33,163 nucleotides of DNA from Anaerolineales bacterium. Its GTDB lineage: Bacteria > Chloroflexota > Anaerolineae > Anaerolineales > DRMV01. Made by a program: the position numbers and the translations under genes. The stretch covers positions 1 through 33,163 of the forward strand of contig JALSPJ010000170.1 of assembly GCA_026985995.1 (NCBI GenBank), given 5' to 3'. Shown here piece after piece: positions 22,648 to 32,751 of this stretch. The stretch's first letter is position 1. Every line of letters begins with the position of its first letter. The notes below the pieces were generated by a model, which ran no database searches, was not told where the DNA came from, and was given only the letters and a program-made list of their open reading frames with translations.

Positions 22648-24462
22648 ATGAGCTTCTTCGCCGGCCTGGGATACGAATCTTACGACCGCCAGTATTCGGA
22701 CCGGGAACTGGCCCGCCGCTTAGCCGGGTATTTTCGGCCCCACGCGTGGCGCCTGGCCGGGGCCGCGCTGCTGGTGGCCGCGGCTTCGGTGCTGGCCGCA
22801 GGCACGCCCGTGCTCTTCGCCCGCATGGTCAACGCCATGGCCCAGCAGCTGGACTGGGCTGAGGTGTATTTTCTGGCCGGGCTGATGACCCTGTTGGGCT
22901 TAGGGGTGTGGCTGGTCAACTGGGGCCGCCGCCATCTGCTGGGCACGGTCATCGCGGATGTGACCTACGCCATGGCCGCGGATGCCATCCGCGCGGTGCT
23001 GGGGCACGATATGGCCTTTTTCGACCGCCACGCGTCGGGGCGGGTGGCTTCCCGCATCGTCAACGACACCAAGGAAATCGGCCAGGTGGTCACCCTGCTG
23101 GCCGACTTCGTGGCCCAAATGCTGCATGTGGCCGTGCTGGCCGTGTATCTGGTGGCCATTGAGTGGCGCTTAGGGCTCACGGCCATCACGCTGATGCCGG
23201 TGCTGTTTTTGCTGGCCTGGGCCTTTCGGCGCTGGGCGCGGCGGGTCACCTTCGCCGGCATGCGGGCCCTGGCTACGGTCAATAGCACCATCAAGGAAAC
23301 CTTAGCCGGCATTGCCACGGCCAAGGTCTTTCGTCAGGAAGCCGCCATTTACGCCGAATTCGAGCAGGCCAACCGGCAGTCGTACCGGGTCAACCTGGTG
23401 CGGGGGTGGAGCCTGGCCATCGTCTTCCCGGTGCTGAGCGTGGTCAGCGGCTTTGGCAGCGCGCTGCTGCTTTATTTGGGCGGCCGGGGCGTGCTGCACG
23501 GTTCCATCACCGCCGGCGACTGGATGCTCTTTCTGCTCAGCCTGGAGCGCTTCTGGTTCCCCATGGCCAGTTTGTCGGCTTTTTGGTCCCAGGTACAGGG
23601 CGGCTTGGCCGCGGCCGAGCGGGTGTTCGCGCTCATGGATGTGCCCCGCCAGGTGCGGCAGGTGGCTCGGGACCCCGTGCCCCGGCTGCAAGGCGACATT
23701 CGCTTCCAGCGGGTGACCTTTGCCTACGAACCCGGCCGGCCCGTGCTGCAAGATTTCTCGCTGCACATTCGCCCCCGGGAAACGGTAGCCCTGGTGGGCC
23801 ACACGGGCGCGGGCAAGAGCTCCATCGCCCGGCTGGTGGCCCGGCTTTATGAGTTTCAGGGCGGGCGCATTCTGGTCGACGGCTACGACATTCGCACCTT
23901 CGACCTCACCCAATATCGCCGTCAGCTGGGCTATGTGCCCCAGCGTCCTTTTCTGTTCGCCGGAACCGTGCTGGACAACATCCGCTACGCGCGGCCTCAG
24001 GCCACCGAGGAAGAAATCTTGGCCCTGGCGCGGCAAATCGGCGGGGGCGCGTGGCTCGACGCGCTGCCCCACGGCCTGCACACCCAGGTGGGGGAACGGG
24101 GCAGCGGTCTTTCCATGGGCCAGCGTCAGCTGGTGGCGTTGCTGCGCATTTTGCTGCAAAAGCCGGCCATCTTCATCCTCGACGAAGCCACGGCCAGCAT
24201 CGACCCCTTCACCGAGCGCCAGATTCAAGAGGCCCTGGAGCTGATTTTGGCCCGCAGCACCAGCATCCTCATCGCCCACCGCCTGTTCACCGTGCAGCGG
24301 GCGGACCGTATTCTGGTGCTGGACCACGGGCGCATCATCGAAGAAGGCGACCATGCCACGCTGCTGGCCCGGGGCGGGCATTACGCGCACCTCTATAACA
24401 CTTACTTCCGCCACCAAAGTTTGGCCTATGTCGAGGCCGCGCGGCGCTTTTTGGAGCCGTAG
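22648..24462 (+). CDS. ABC transporter, fused permease/ATPase (MsbA/BmrA-type exporter half)
   Basis: TMD plus Walker A GHTGAGKSS, Q-loop YVPQRPFLFAGTVLDNIRY, signature GLSMGQRQLVALLRIL, Walker B ILDEATASID, H-loop IAHRL. Confidence 0.95.
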   Translation: MSFFAGLGYESYDRQYSDRELARRLAGYFRPHAWRLAGAALLVAAASVLAAGTPVLFARMVNAMAQQLDWAEVYFLAGLMTLLGLGVWLVNWGRRHLLGTVIADVTYAMAADAIRAVLGHDMAFFDRHASGRVASRIVNDTKEIGQVVTLLADFVAQMLHVAVLAVYLVAIEWRLGLTAITLMPVLFLLAWAFRRWARRVTFAGMRALATVNSTIKETLAGIATAKVFRQEAAIYAEFEQANRQSYRVNLVRGWSLAIVFPVLSVVSGFGSALLLYLGGRGVLHGSITAGDWMLFLLSLERFWFPMASLSAFWSQVQGGLAAAERVFALMDVPRQVRQVARDPVPRLQGDIRFQRVTFAYEPGRPVLQDFSLHIRPRETVALVGHTGAGKSSIARLVARLYEFQGGRILVDGYDIRTFDLTQYRRQLGYVPQRPFLFAGTVLDNIRYARPQATEEEILALARQIGGGAWLDALPHGLHTQVGERGSGLSMGQRQLVALLRILLQKPAIFILDEATASIDPFTERQIQEALELILARSTSILIAHRLFTVQRADRILVLDHGRIIEEGDHATLLARGGHYAHLYNTYFRHQSLAYVEAARRFLEP

Positions 24463-24472
24463 GAGGTGGGTC

Positions 24473-25393
24473 ATGCGCACCTGGCGTTTGTGGGGAACCG
24501 GCGTCGCGGCCGTGGCCGTGCTGTTGGCCCTGGCCTGCACCGCGCCCCTGGCCCTGAACGGCACCCCCACGCCCGATTTGACCCTCACCGCGCTGTTCGC
24601 GGAAGTGCCCACCTGGATTCCCACCGTGGCCGGGGGGACCCTGCCGCCGCCGCCCCTGACGGTGCACCCGGCCACCTCGACGCCCGGCGCGACGCCCACC
24701 CCCGTGCCCCCCGCGGGCCCGCTGCACCCCACCGCGGTGGTGTGGGCCCTGCCCTTTGCGGGGGAACCGGCCATCGACGCCGCGTTCGACGATTGGCCCG
24801 CGCAGCCCTGGTACACGGCCGCGGAGGTCATCTACGGCGCGGCCCAGTGGTCCGGCCTCGAAGACGCCAGCGCCACCTTCGCCGTGGGGTGGAACGCGGA
24901 CGCGCTCTTCCTGGCCGTGCAGGTGACCGACGACACCTATGTGCAGCAGGCCGCGGGGTTCCGCCTGTTCCAGGGCGACGCGCTGGAAATCGTGTTCGAC
25001 GGCGACCTGTTCGGCGATTTCGATGTGGCGGCCATGAACGCCGACGATGTACATTTGGGCCTGTCGCCGGGGTTTGGCCAGCCGGGGCAGCGCACCGAGG
25101 CCTACCTGTGGTTCCCCGAGGCGCTGCGGGGGCCGCGCACCACCGCGGTGCGCATTGCGGCCCGGCCCACGCCCGAGGGCTACGCGGTCGAAGCCCGGGT
25201 GCCCTGGGAGGTGCTGCTGGTCGAGCCCCAGGCCGGGGGCTACTATGGCTTTGCCCTGCGGGTGTCGGACAACGACGCGGTGGGGCAGACCGAACAGCAG
25301 AGCATGGTCTCCAATGTGCCTTTGCCGCACATCTACAACAACCCTACCACCTGGGGGAACCTGTATTTGCAGCCGGGCGTGGGCGGTCGGTGA
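24473..25393 (+). CDS. Lipoprotein with CBM9-like C-terminal domain
   Basis: Lipobox VLLALACTAP; P/T linker; AIDAAFDDWP...ATFAVGWNADALFLAVQVTDDTYVQ...GDALEIVFDGDL...YAVEARVPW typical of CBM9-like domains. Confidence 0.8.
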   Translation: MRTWRLWGTGVAAVAVLLALACTAPLALNGTPTPDLTLTALFAEVPTWIPTVAGGTLPPPPLTVHPATSTPGATPTPVPPAGPLHPTAVVWALPFAGEPAIDAAFDDWPAQPWYTAAEVIYGAAQWSGLEDASATFAVGWNADALFLAVQVTDDTYVQQAAGFRLFQGDALEIVFDGDLFGDFDVAAMNADDVHLGLSPGFGQPGQRTEAYLWFPEALRGPRTTAVRIAARPTPEGYAVEARVPWEVLLVEPQAGGYYGFALRVSDNDAVGQTEQQSMVSNVPLPHIYNNPTTWGNLYLQPGVGGR

Positions 25394-25415
25394 GGGGGCG
25401 TGGGGAGGCCCTGAT

Positions 25416-25555
25416 CTTACTTTTGCACCCATCTTCTTCGCCAGCATTGGAGGCAGTTCGTTGCCCGGCGTCAAAATCCCCCTCCCCCTGCGTAAGGGGG
25501 AGGGGCTGAGCGCGGCCCTCGTCCCTCTCGGCGGCCAGGTTCCCCCTCCCCTATG
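25416..25555. repeat. C/G-tract palindromic repeat element, copy 3 (partial)
   Basis: acttttgcacccatcttcttcgcc...tcaaaatccccctccccctgcgtaagggggagggg...gcggccaggttccccctcccctatgagcc; lacks the gggggttagggggtgggg arm. Confidence 0.75.
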
Positions 25556-25573
25556 AGCCTACTTTTACACACA

Positions 25574-25768
25574 TTTTCTGCCCACATCGGCGGCGGGCCG
25601 TTTGCTCGGCCGTGCAGTTCAAAATCCCCCTCCCCAACCCCTCCCCCTTCGTAAGGGGGAGGGGCAGAGTGCGGCTCCGGCCCTTCGCGGCGGCCCAATT
25701 CCCCCTCTCCCACGAGGGGAGGGGGTTAGGGGGTGGGGTTTTGACAAGCCGCACCCATACCCCTTTGG
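25574..25768. repeat. C/G-tract palindromic repeat element, copy 2
   Basis: ttttctgcccacatcggcggcgggcc...tcaaaatccccctccccaacccctcccccttcgtaagggggagggg...gggggttagggggtggggttttgacaagccgcacccataccccttt. Confidence 0.85.
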
Positions 25769-25877
25769 CCTTTGGCAAAATGCTCTTTGCCCTTGATGAC
25801 GCGAGGTGTAAAAATAAGGGGCGTATTGTGTGGCTGGGGGGATTGTTGGACGGGCAGTCGGCGGATGTCGAAGGTAA

Positions 25878-25894
25878 TGTTCCAACTTGAAACA
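25878..25894 (+). promoter_or_regulatory. Putative distal operator (17-bp near-palindrome)
   Basis: TGTTCCA-ACT-TGAAACA; one mismatch from a perfect 7-3-7 palindrome; 15/17 identical to 25910-25926. Confidence 0.65.
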
Positions 25895-25909
25895 CATGCC
25901 GCAAGTTTG

Positions 25910-25926
25910 TGTTTCATCTTGAAACA
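25910..25926 (+). promoter_or_regulatory. Putative proximal operator (17-bp palindrome)
   Basis: TGTTTCA-TCT-TGAAACA, perfect 7-bp inverted repeat, 32 bp centre-to-centre from the distal site. Confidence 0.7.
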
Positions 25927-25942
25927 TAATACGGCCTGGGTG

Positions 25943-25971
25943 TTGACCCCCAGCCAGGTTTAGCCTACGAT
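25943..25971 (+). promoter_or_regulatory. Putative sigma70-type promoter of the glycerol operon
   Basis: TTGACC - 17 bp - TACGAT. Confidence 0.5.
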
Positions 25972-26071
25972 GAGAAAAGAACCGACGCGCGTCGCTGACC
26001 GTGTAGAGGGTGGTTGGCGCGGGTCGGGCGTATGCTCGCCTCTTTCCCTCACCCAAAAAGGAGCAGGTGGT

Positions 26072-26869
26072 ATGAAGCCCAAAAGTTTGACCGGCGAACT
26101 GTTGGCCGAGGCCTTCGGCACTTTCATCCTCATTCTGCTGGGCGATGGTGTGGTGGCCAATGTGGGCCTGGCGCCGCGCCTGGCCCCTCCGGGCTATGAC
26201 TGGAACACCATCGTCTGGGGCTGGGCCTTCGCGGTGGTGGTGGCCGTGTATGTGGCCGGCGGCGTCTCGGGCGCGCACATCAACCCGGCCGTGACCATCG
26301 CCCTGGCCGCGACCAAGCGCTTCGAGTGGTCCAAGGTGCTGCCCTTCATCGTCGCCCAGGTCATCGGCGCGTTCTTGGGCGCGCTGGGCGTGTATCTGGT
26401 CTATCGTGAGGGCCTGGTCGCCGCGGGGATGCCCAATGTGTGGTGCACGGGCCCGGGCTCGGTATTTGGCCAGACTTTCTGGGGCGCGGCCACCACGGGC
26501 GAAGCCGTGGGCGCGTATTCCTTCGGCAACGCGTTCATCGCCGAAATTTTCGGCACCGCCACCCTGCTGTGGGGCGTGCTGGCCATGACCGACGAGGACA
26601 ACCTGGCCCCCCAAAGCAACCTGGCGCCCTTGCTCATCGGCTTCGTGGTGCTGGCCGTGGGCCTCTCCTTGGGCGGCCCCTCGGGCTATGCCATCAACCC
26701 GGCCCGTGACTTCGGCCCCCGGGTGTTCGGCGCGCTGGTGGGCACCCAGGGCCTGTTCGATGGCGCGTATTGGTTCGGCCCGCCCGTGCTGGGCGCCATC
26801 ATCGGCGGCGTGCTGGGCGCGTTTTCCTACGACTGGCTCATCAAGCCCTTCTTGAGCAAGAAGGCGTGA
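26072..26869 (+). CDS. glpF: MIP/aquaporin-family glycerol uptake facilitator
   Basis: AEAFGTFILILLGDG, SGAHINPAVTIALA (NPA), GYAINPARDFGPR (NPA with GlpF-type NPARD). RBS AAAAAGGAG. Confidence 0.95.
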   Translation: MKPKSLTGELLAEAFGTFILILLGDGVVANVGLAPRLAPPGYDWNTIVWGWAFAVVVAVYVAGGVSGAHINPAVTIALAATKRFEWSKVLPFIVAQVIGAFLGALGVYLVYREGLVAAGMPNVWCTGPGSVFGQTFWGAATTGEAVGAYSFGNAFIAEIFGTATLLWGVLAMTDEDNLAPQSNLAPLLIGFVVLAVGLSLGGPSGYAINPARDFGPRVFGALVGTQGLFDGAYWFGPPVLGAIIGGVLGAFSYDWLIKPFLSKKA

Positions 26870-26896
26870 GCCCCGGCCTTACGGCAGGAGGATACG

Positions 26897-27970
26897 ATGA
26901 AAAAACTGATTAATTCCCCCGAAACCTTCGTCAAAGAAAGCCTGGAGGGGATGGCCTTAGCCCACCCGGACCTGGTCAAAGTGCACTTCGACCCCAACTT
27001 CGTCTATCGGGCCGATGCGCCCGTGGCGGGCAAAGTGGCCGTCATCTCCGGCGGCGGCAGTGGGCACGAACCCATGCACGGCGGCTTCGTGGGCCGCGGC
27101 ATGTTGGACGCGGCCTGCCCCGGCGAGGTGTTCACTTCCCCCACGCCCGACCAAATGCTCGAGGCCGCGCGCACGGTCAACAGCGGCGCGGGGGTGCTCT
27201 TCCTGGTGAAGAACTACAGCGGCGATGTGATGAACTTCGAGATGGCCGCGGACCTGGCCCGAGCCGAGGGCATTCGGGTGCTCAACATCCTCATCGACGA
27301 CGATGTGGCCGTCAAGGACAGCCTCTACACCCAGGGCCGTCGCGGCACCGGCACCACGGTGCTGGCCGAAAAAATCGTCGGCGCGGCCGCGGAGCGGGGC
27401 TATGACCTCAAGCGCCTGGCCGACCTGGCCCGCCGGGTCAACATCAACGGTCGCAGCATGGGCATGGCCCTCACTTCGTGCACGGTCCCGGCCAAGGGTA
27501 CGCCCACCTTCGAGCTGGGCGAGAACGAAATCGAAATCGGCATCGGCATCCACGGCGAGCCGGGCCGCGAGCGCATCCCCTGGAAGCCGGCCGACGAAAT
27601 CACCGAAATGCTGGCCCTGTCCATCATCGAAGACCCGGCCTACACCCGCACCGTGCGGGAATTCGACGAAGAGAAGGGCGAATGGGTCGATGTGGAGCTC
27701 ACGGACCCGCCCTTCCAACCCGGCGACCGGGTGATTGCCATGGTCAACGGCATGGGCGGCACCCCCATCGCCGAGCTGTATGTGGTCTATCGCAAGCTGC
27801 ATTTCATCGCCGAGGCCAAGGGCCTCAAGATTGTGCGCAACCTGGTGGGCAACTACATCACCTCCCTGGAAATGCAGGGCGTGATGATTACCTTGTTGCG
27901 CGTCGACGATGAGATGATTGAACTGTGGGATGACCCTGTGCACACGCCCGCCCTGCGCTGGGGCGTGTAA
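26897..27970 (+). CDS. dhaK: Dihydroxyacetone kinase subunit DhaK
   Basis: [66 protein letters not shown] (substrate-binding His), [26 protein letters not shown]. Confidence 0.96.
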   Translation: MKKLINSPETFVKESLEGMALAHPDLVKVHFDPNFVYRADAPVAGKVAVISGGGSGHEPMHGGFVGRGMLDAACPGEVFTSPTPDQMLEAARTVNSGAGVLFLVKNYSGDVMNFEMAADLARAEGIRVLNILIDDDVAVKDSLYTQGRRGTGTTVLAEKIVGAAAERGYDLKRLADLARRVNINGRSMGMALTSCTVPAKGTPTFELGENEIEIGIGIHGEPGRERIPWKPADEITEMLALSIIEDPAYTRTVREFDEEKGEWVDVELTDPPFQPGDRVIAMVNGMGGTPIAELYVVYRKLHFIAEAKGLKIVRNLVGNYITSLEMQGVMITLLRVDDEMIELWDDPVHTPALRWGV

Positions 27971-27990
27971 TCTCGCCGGTGGTCATGGCG

Positions 27991-28055
27991 GGTGGCCCCG
28001 CCTCGGGGTGGGGCCACCGCCCTCCTTCGCGCCCGAAGGAGGGCCAAACCTTTTT
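27991..28055 (+). terminator. Tandem hairpins with T-run between dhaK and dhaL (attenuator/processing candidate)
   Basis: GGTGGCCCC...GGGGCCACC (27991-28018) and GCCCTCCTTCG-cgcc-CGAAGGAGGGC (28019-28044), then TTTTT at 28051-28055. Confidence 0.6.
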
Positions 28056-28071
28056 GCGCGGAGGAGATAAA

Positions 28072-28707
28072 TTGCAAACGCTCACTCGTGACCACATCGT
28101 GCGTTGGATTACCCATGCGGCCGAGGTCCTGGAGGCCAACAAGGAGTACCTCACCCAACTGGACGCGGCCATTGGCGACGCGGACCACGGCATCAACATG
28201 GACCGGGGCTTCAAGAAGGTCCTGAGCCAGTTGCCGTCGGTGCAAGACAAAGACATCGGCACCATCCTCAAGACCGTGGGCATGGCGTTGATTTCCAGTG
28301 TCGGCGGCGCGGGTGGGCCCCTCTACGGCACGCTGTTCATGCGCGCCGGCATGGCCGTGGGTTCCAAATATGAACTCACCCCCGACGATTTGGTGGCCAT
28401 GTGGCGCGCCGCGGTCGAAGGCGTCATTCAGCGCGGCCGGGCCCAGCTGGGCGACAAGACCATGGTCGACGCGCTGCTGCCCGCAGTGGATGCCATGCAA
28501 AAGGCCCTGGAACAAGGCGGCGACATCGTGGCCATTTTGCAGGCCGGCGTGGCCGCGGCCGAAAAAGGACGCGACGCTACCATCCCCTTGGTGGCCCGCA
28601 AAGGCCGCGCCAGCTATTTGGGCGAGCGCAGTGCCGGTCACCTGGACCCGGGCGCGACCTCTTCTCATTTGCTGCTCAAGACCCTGTTGGATGTGGTGAC
28701 CGAATAA
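28072..28707 (+). CDS. dhaL: Dihydroxyacetone kinase subunit DhaL
   Basis: TTG start after GGAGGAGATAAA; LDAAIGDADHGINMDRGFKKV, GGAGGPLYGTLFMRAG, ATIPLVARKGRASYLGERSAGHLDPGATSSHLLL. Confidence 0.94.
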   Translation: MQTLTRDHIVRWITHAAEVLEANKEYLTQLDAAIGDADHGINMDRGFKKVLSQLPSVQDKDIGTILKTVGMALISSVGGAGGPLYGTLFMRAGMAVGSKYELTPDDLVAMWRAAVEGVIQRGRAQLGDKTMVDALLPAVDAMQKALEQGGDIVAILQAGVAAAEKGRDATIPLVARKGRASYLGERSAGHLDPGATSSHLLLKTLLDVVTE

Positions 28708-28752
28708 GCCTGAGGCCCTTCGGGGCCCCTGCTCCGCGAAAGGAGTGAAACG

Positions 28753-30264
<1,512 letters not shown>

Positions 30265-30289
30265 GACGCAGCCGGTTTTGTCCGCCCAC

Positions 30290-30385
30290 CGACGGGGAGG
30301 GGCCCGCGTTCCGCGACCTCCCTCAAGCCGGCCCCCCTCTCTTCCTCCCTCCTCCCCCAGCGTGGGATGGGGCCCTTCCCCGTCG
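30290..30385 (+). other. Long-range inverted repeat in the glpK-glpA intergenic region
   Basis: CGACGGGGAGGGGCCC (30290-30305) pairs with GGGCCCTTCCCCGTCG (30370-30385): 16-bp stem with one G-U wobble around a 64-nt C/T-rich loop. Confidence 0.65.
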
Positions 30386-30436
30386 CGGCGGTTCTCCTAC
30401 CCGGCACGCGCCGGCACGCGTGGCAAGGAGCGAAGC

Positions 30437-31597
30437 ATGTCGGCCTATCATGTGGTCATCATCGGCGGCGGCGCGACGGGCGCGGCCCTGGCCCACGATT
30501 TGACCCTGCGCGGGGTGCAGGTCACTTTGGTGGAACGCGGCGAGGTGACTTCGGGCACGACCGGCCGGCATCACGGCCTGCTGCACAGCGGCGCGCGCTA
30601 CGCGGTCAAAGACCCCGAATCGGCCCGGGAATGCATCCAGGAAAACACCATCCTGCGCCGCATCGCGCCCGGTTCCTTCGAGCTCAACGATGGCCTGTTC
30701 GTGGCCATCACCGATGAAGACCTGGCCTATTACGACGATTTCATGGAAGGCTGCGCGGCCACGGGCATCCCCACCCGCACCCTGAGCCGGGAAGAAGCCC
30801 TGCGTTTAGAGCCCAACCTCAACCCGGACCTCAAACTGGCGGTGCAGGTGCCCGATGGCACCATGGACGCCATGCGCCTGCCGCTGCGCTTCCTGGCCAC
30901 GGCCAAACACAACGGCGCGCGCATTCTGCCCTTCCACCGGGTGACCGGGCTGCGCTTTCACGGTCGCACCGTGGTAGGCGTGCAGGGCCGCGATTTGGTC
31001 CGCAACCGCGATTTCACCCTCGACGCGGACCTGGTGGTCAACGCGGCCGGGCCCTGGGCCGAACAAATCGCCCGCATGGCCGATGTGGATGTGCCCGTGG
31101 TGCCCTCGCCGGGCGTGCTGGTGGCCGTGTATGGCCGCTGGACCAACATGGTCATCAACCGCCTGCACCGGGCCGGCGACGGCGACATCGTGGTGCCACA
31201 GCGCACCCTGTCGGTCATTGGCACCAGCTCCTGGGTGGTCGATGACCCCGACCATCTGGATGTGCCCGAGGAGCACATCCGCCTCATGTACGAAAAAGGC
31301 GCGGAGATGATTCCCGCGCTGGCCCACGCGCCCATGCGGGCCGCCTGGGCCGCCGCCCGGCCCCTGGTCGGTTCCCGCCAGGCCCAAAGCGGCCGGGAGC
31401 TCAGCCGCACTTTCAAAGTCTTCGACCACGCGGAAGAAGGCGTGGAAGGCTTCGTGACCATCGTGGGTGGCAAAGCCACCACGGCCCGGGCCATGGCCGA
31501 AGTCACCGCGGACCTGGTGGTGCGCAAATTGGGCCTCGACGCACCTTGCCGCACCCGGGAAGTCGTGCTCTTGCCCCACACGGCTTATTACGCCTGA
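30437..31597 (+). CDS. glpA: FAD-dependent glycerol-3-phosphate dehydrogenase, GlpA-type catalytic subunit (short form)
   Basis: VVIIGGGATGAALAHDLTLRGVQVTLVERGEVTSGTTGRHHGLLHSGARYAVKDPESARECI, NAAGPWAEQIA, FVTIVGGKATTARAMAE. 386 aa, lacks an extended BFD-type C-terminal domain. Confidence 0.9.
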   Translation: MSAYHVVIIGGGATGAALAHDLTLRGVQVTLVERGEVTSGTTGRHHGLLHSGARYAVKDPESARECIQENTILRRIAPGSFELNDGLFVAITDEDLAYYDDFMEGCAATGIPTRTLSREEALRLEPNLNPDLKLAVQVPDGTMDAMRLPLRFLATAKHNGARILPFHRVTGLRFHGRTVVGVQGRDLVRNRDFTLDADLVVNAAGPWAEQIARMADVDVPVVPSPGVLVAVYGRWTNMVINRLHRAGDGDIVVPQRTLSVIGTSSWVVDDPDHLDVPEEHIRLMYEKGAEMIPALAHAPMRAAWAAARPLVGSRQAQSGRELSRTFKVFDHAEEGVEGFVTIVGGKATTARAMAEVTADLVVRKLGLDAPCRTREVVLLPHTAYYA

Positions 31598-31611
31598 GCG
31601 CGGAGGTTGCC

Positions 31612-32739
31612 ATGAGCACCGTCACCCTGCGTGTGTTCCGCTTCAAACAAGGCGACGCCGCGCCGCATTACGACACTTTCACCGTGACCGCGGGCCCGCG
31701 CACCACCGTGCTCGAAGCCCTGCAAGCCGTGCGCCGCGACCAGGACCCCAGCCTCATCCTGCGTCATTCGTGCCATCACGCTTCGTGCGGCACCTGCGGC
31801 ATGCGGGTCAACGGCCATGAAGTGCTGGCCTGCGTCACCCCTCTGGCCGACCTGGGCCCGGTGGTCACCGTCGAGCCGCTGCAAAACGCGCCCCTGGTGG
31901 CCGACCTGGTGGTCGACATGCACCCCTTTTACGCCACCTTCACCCAGGCCGGTATGCCCCTGGTGCGCACCAGCGACAATCTGGCCGGTTCCCACCCCGC
32001 GCCCGGCATCGAAACCCTCACCCGCTTCGAGAATTGCCTGGAATGCGGCCTGTGCCTTTCGGCTTGCCCTGTAGTCGCCACCGACCCCCTCTACTTGGGC
32101 CCCGCGGCCATGGCCGCAGCCTGGCGGGTGGTGCAGGAACCCCGGGGCGCGGACCCGGCCCAGGCGCTGGCCTGGGTGGACCAGGAGCACGGCTGCTGGC
32201 GCTGTCACCTGGCCTTCGAGTGTTCCACCGTGTGCCCCAACGATGTGCAGCCGGGGCAGGCCATCGCCGCGCTGCGCCAGCGCCTGGTGCAAGGGGAACC
32301 GGCTCCGCCGCGGCCGCGCCCCGCCGCGGCCGAACCCGCGCCTTCCCCCGCCCGGGCCGCGCGCCGCGGGCTGCGGGCCTGGTTCGACCCCCGGGGCCGG
32401 GATGTGGGCTATTGGGCCTTTGTGCTGCATCGGGTCACAGGCCTGGCGCTGGTGTTCTACCTGGTGTTGCACCTGTGGGTGCTGCGTTTGCTGGCCCGCG
32501 GGCCCCAGGCCTGGGACGATTTCATCGCCCTGGCCCGCAGCCCCTTGTTTCTGGCCTTGGATGGCGTGCTGCTGTTCGGCATCCTTTTCCACGGCTTGAA
32601 CGGGCTGCGGGTGGCCCTGGTGGGGCTGGGCCGGGGCGCGGCGCGGCACAAGGCCCTGTTCTGGGCCCTCATGGCCGTGCTGGTGGTCGCGCTGCTTGTG
32701 GGCGTGGCCGCGCTGGTGGCCGTGGTCCACGGGGCATAA
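31612..32739 (+). CDS. Fusion of SdhB/FrdB-type iron-sulfur subunit with SdhC-type cytochrome b subunit
   Basis: HSCHHASCGTCGMRVNGHEVLAC (2Fe-2S), CLECGLCLSACP (4Fe-4S), CWRCHLAFECSTVCP (third cluster), P/A-rich linker, then GYWAFVLHRVTGLALVFYLVLHLWVL...LFHGLNGLRVALVGLG (Sdh_cyt). Confidence 0.88.
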   Translation: MSTVTLRVFRFKQGDAAPHYDTFTVTAGPRTTVLEALQAVRRDQDPSLILRHSCHHASCGTCGMRVNGHEVLACVTPLADLGPVVTVEPLQNAPLVADLVVDMHPFYATFTQAGMPLVRTSDNLAGSHPAPGIETLTRFENCLECGLCLSACPVVATDPLYLGPAAMAAAWRVVQEPRGADPAQALAWVDQEHGCWRCHLAFECSTVCPNDVQPGQAIAALRQRLVQGEPAPPRPRPAAAEPAPSPARAARRGLRAWFDPRGRDVGYWAFVLHRVTGLALVFYLVLHLWVLRLLARGPQAWDDFIALARSPLFLALDGVLLFGILFHGLNGLRVALVGLGRGAARHKALFWALMAVLVVALLVGVAALVAVVHGA

Positions 32740-32751
32740 GGGAGGCGCGTC

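Noticed and set aside
25471-25904. Short ORFs with NPLPLRKGEGQ/PPYEGGGVGEGDFE-type peptides
   Set aside because: Translations of the C/G-tract repeat element, not real proteins.
27640-27725. Apparent insertion in DhaK ([20 protein letters not shown])
   Set aside because: The E. coli-type DhaK has a corresponding segment, and total length (357 aa) is normal for the family.
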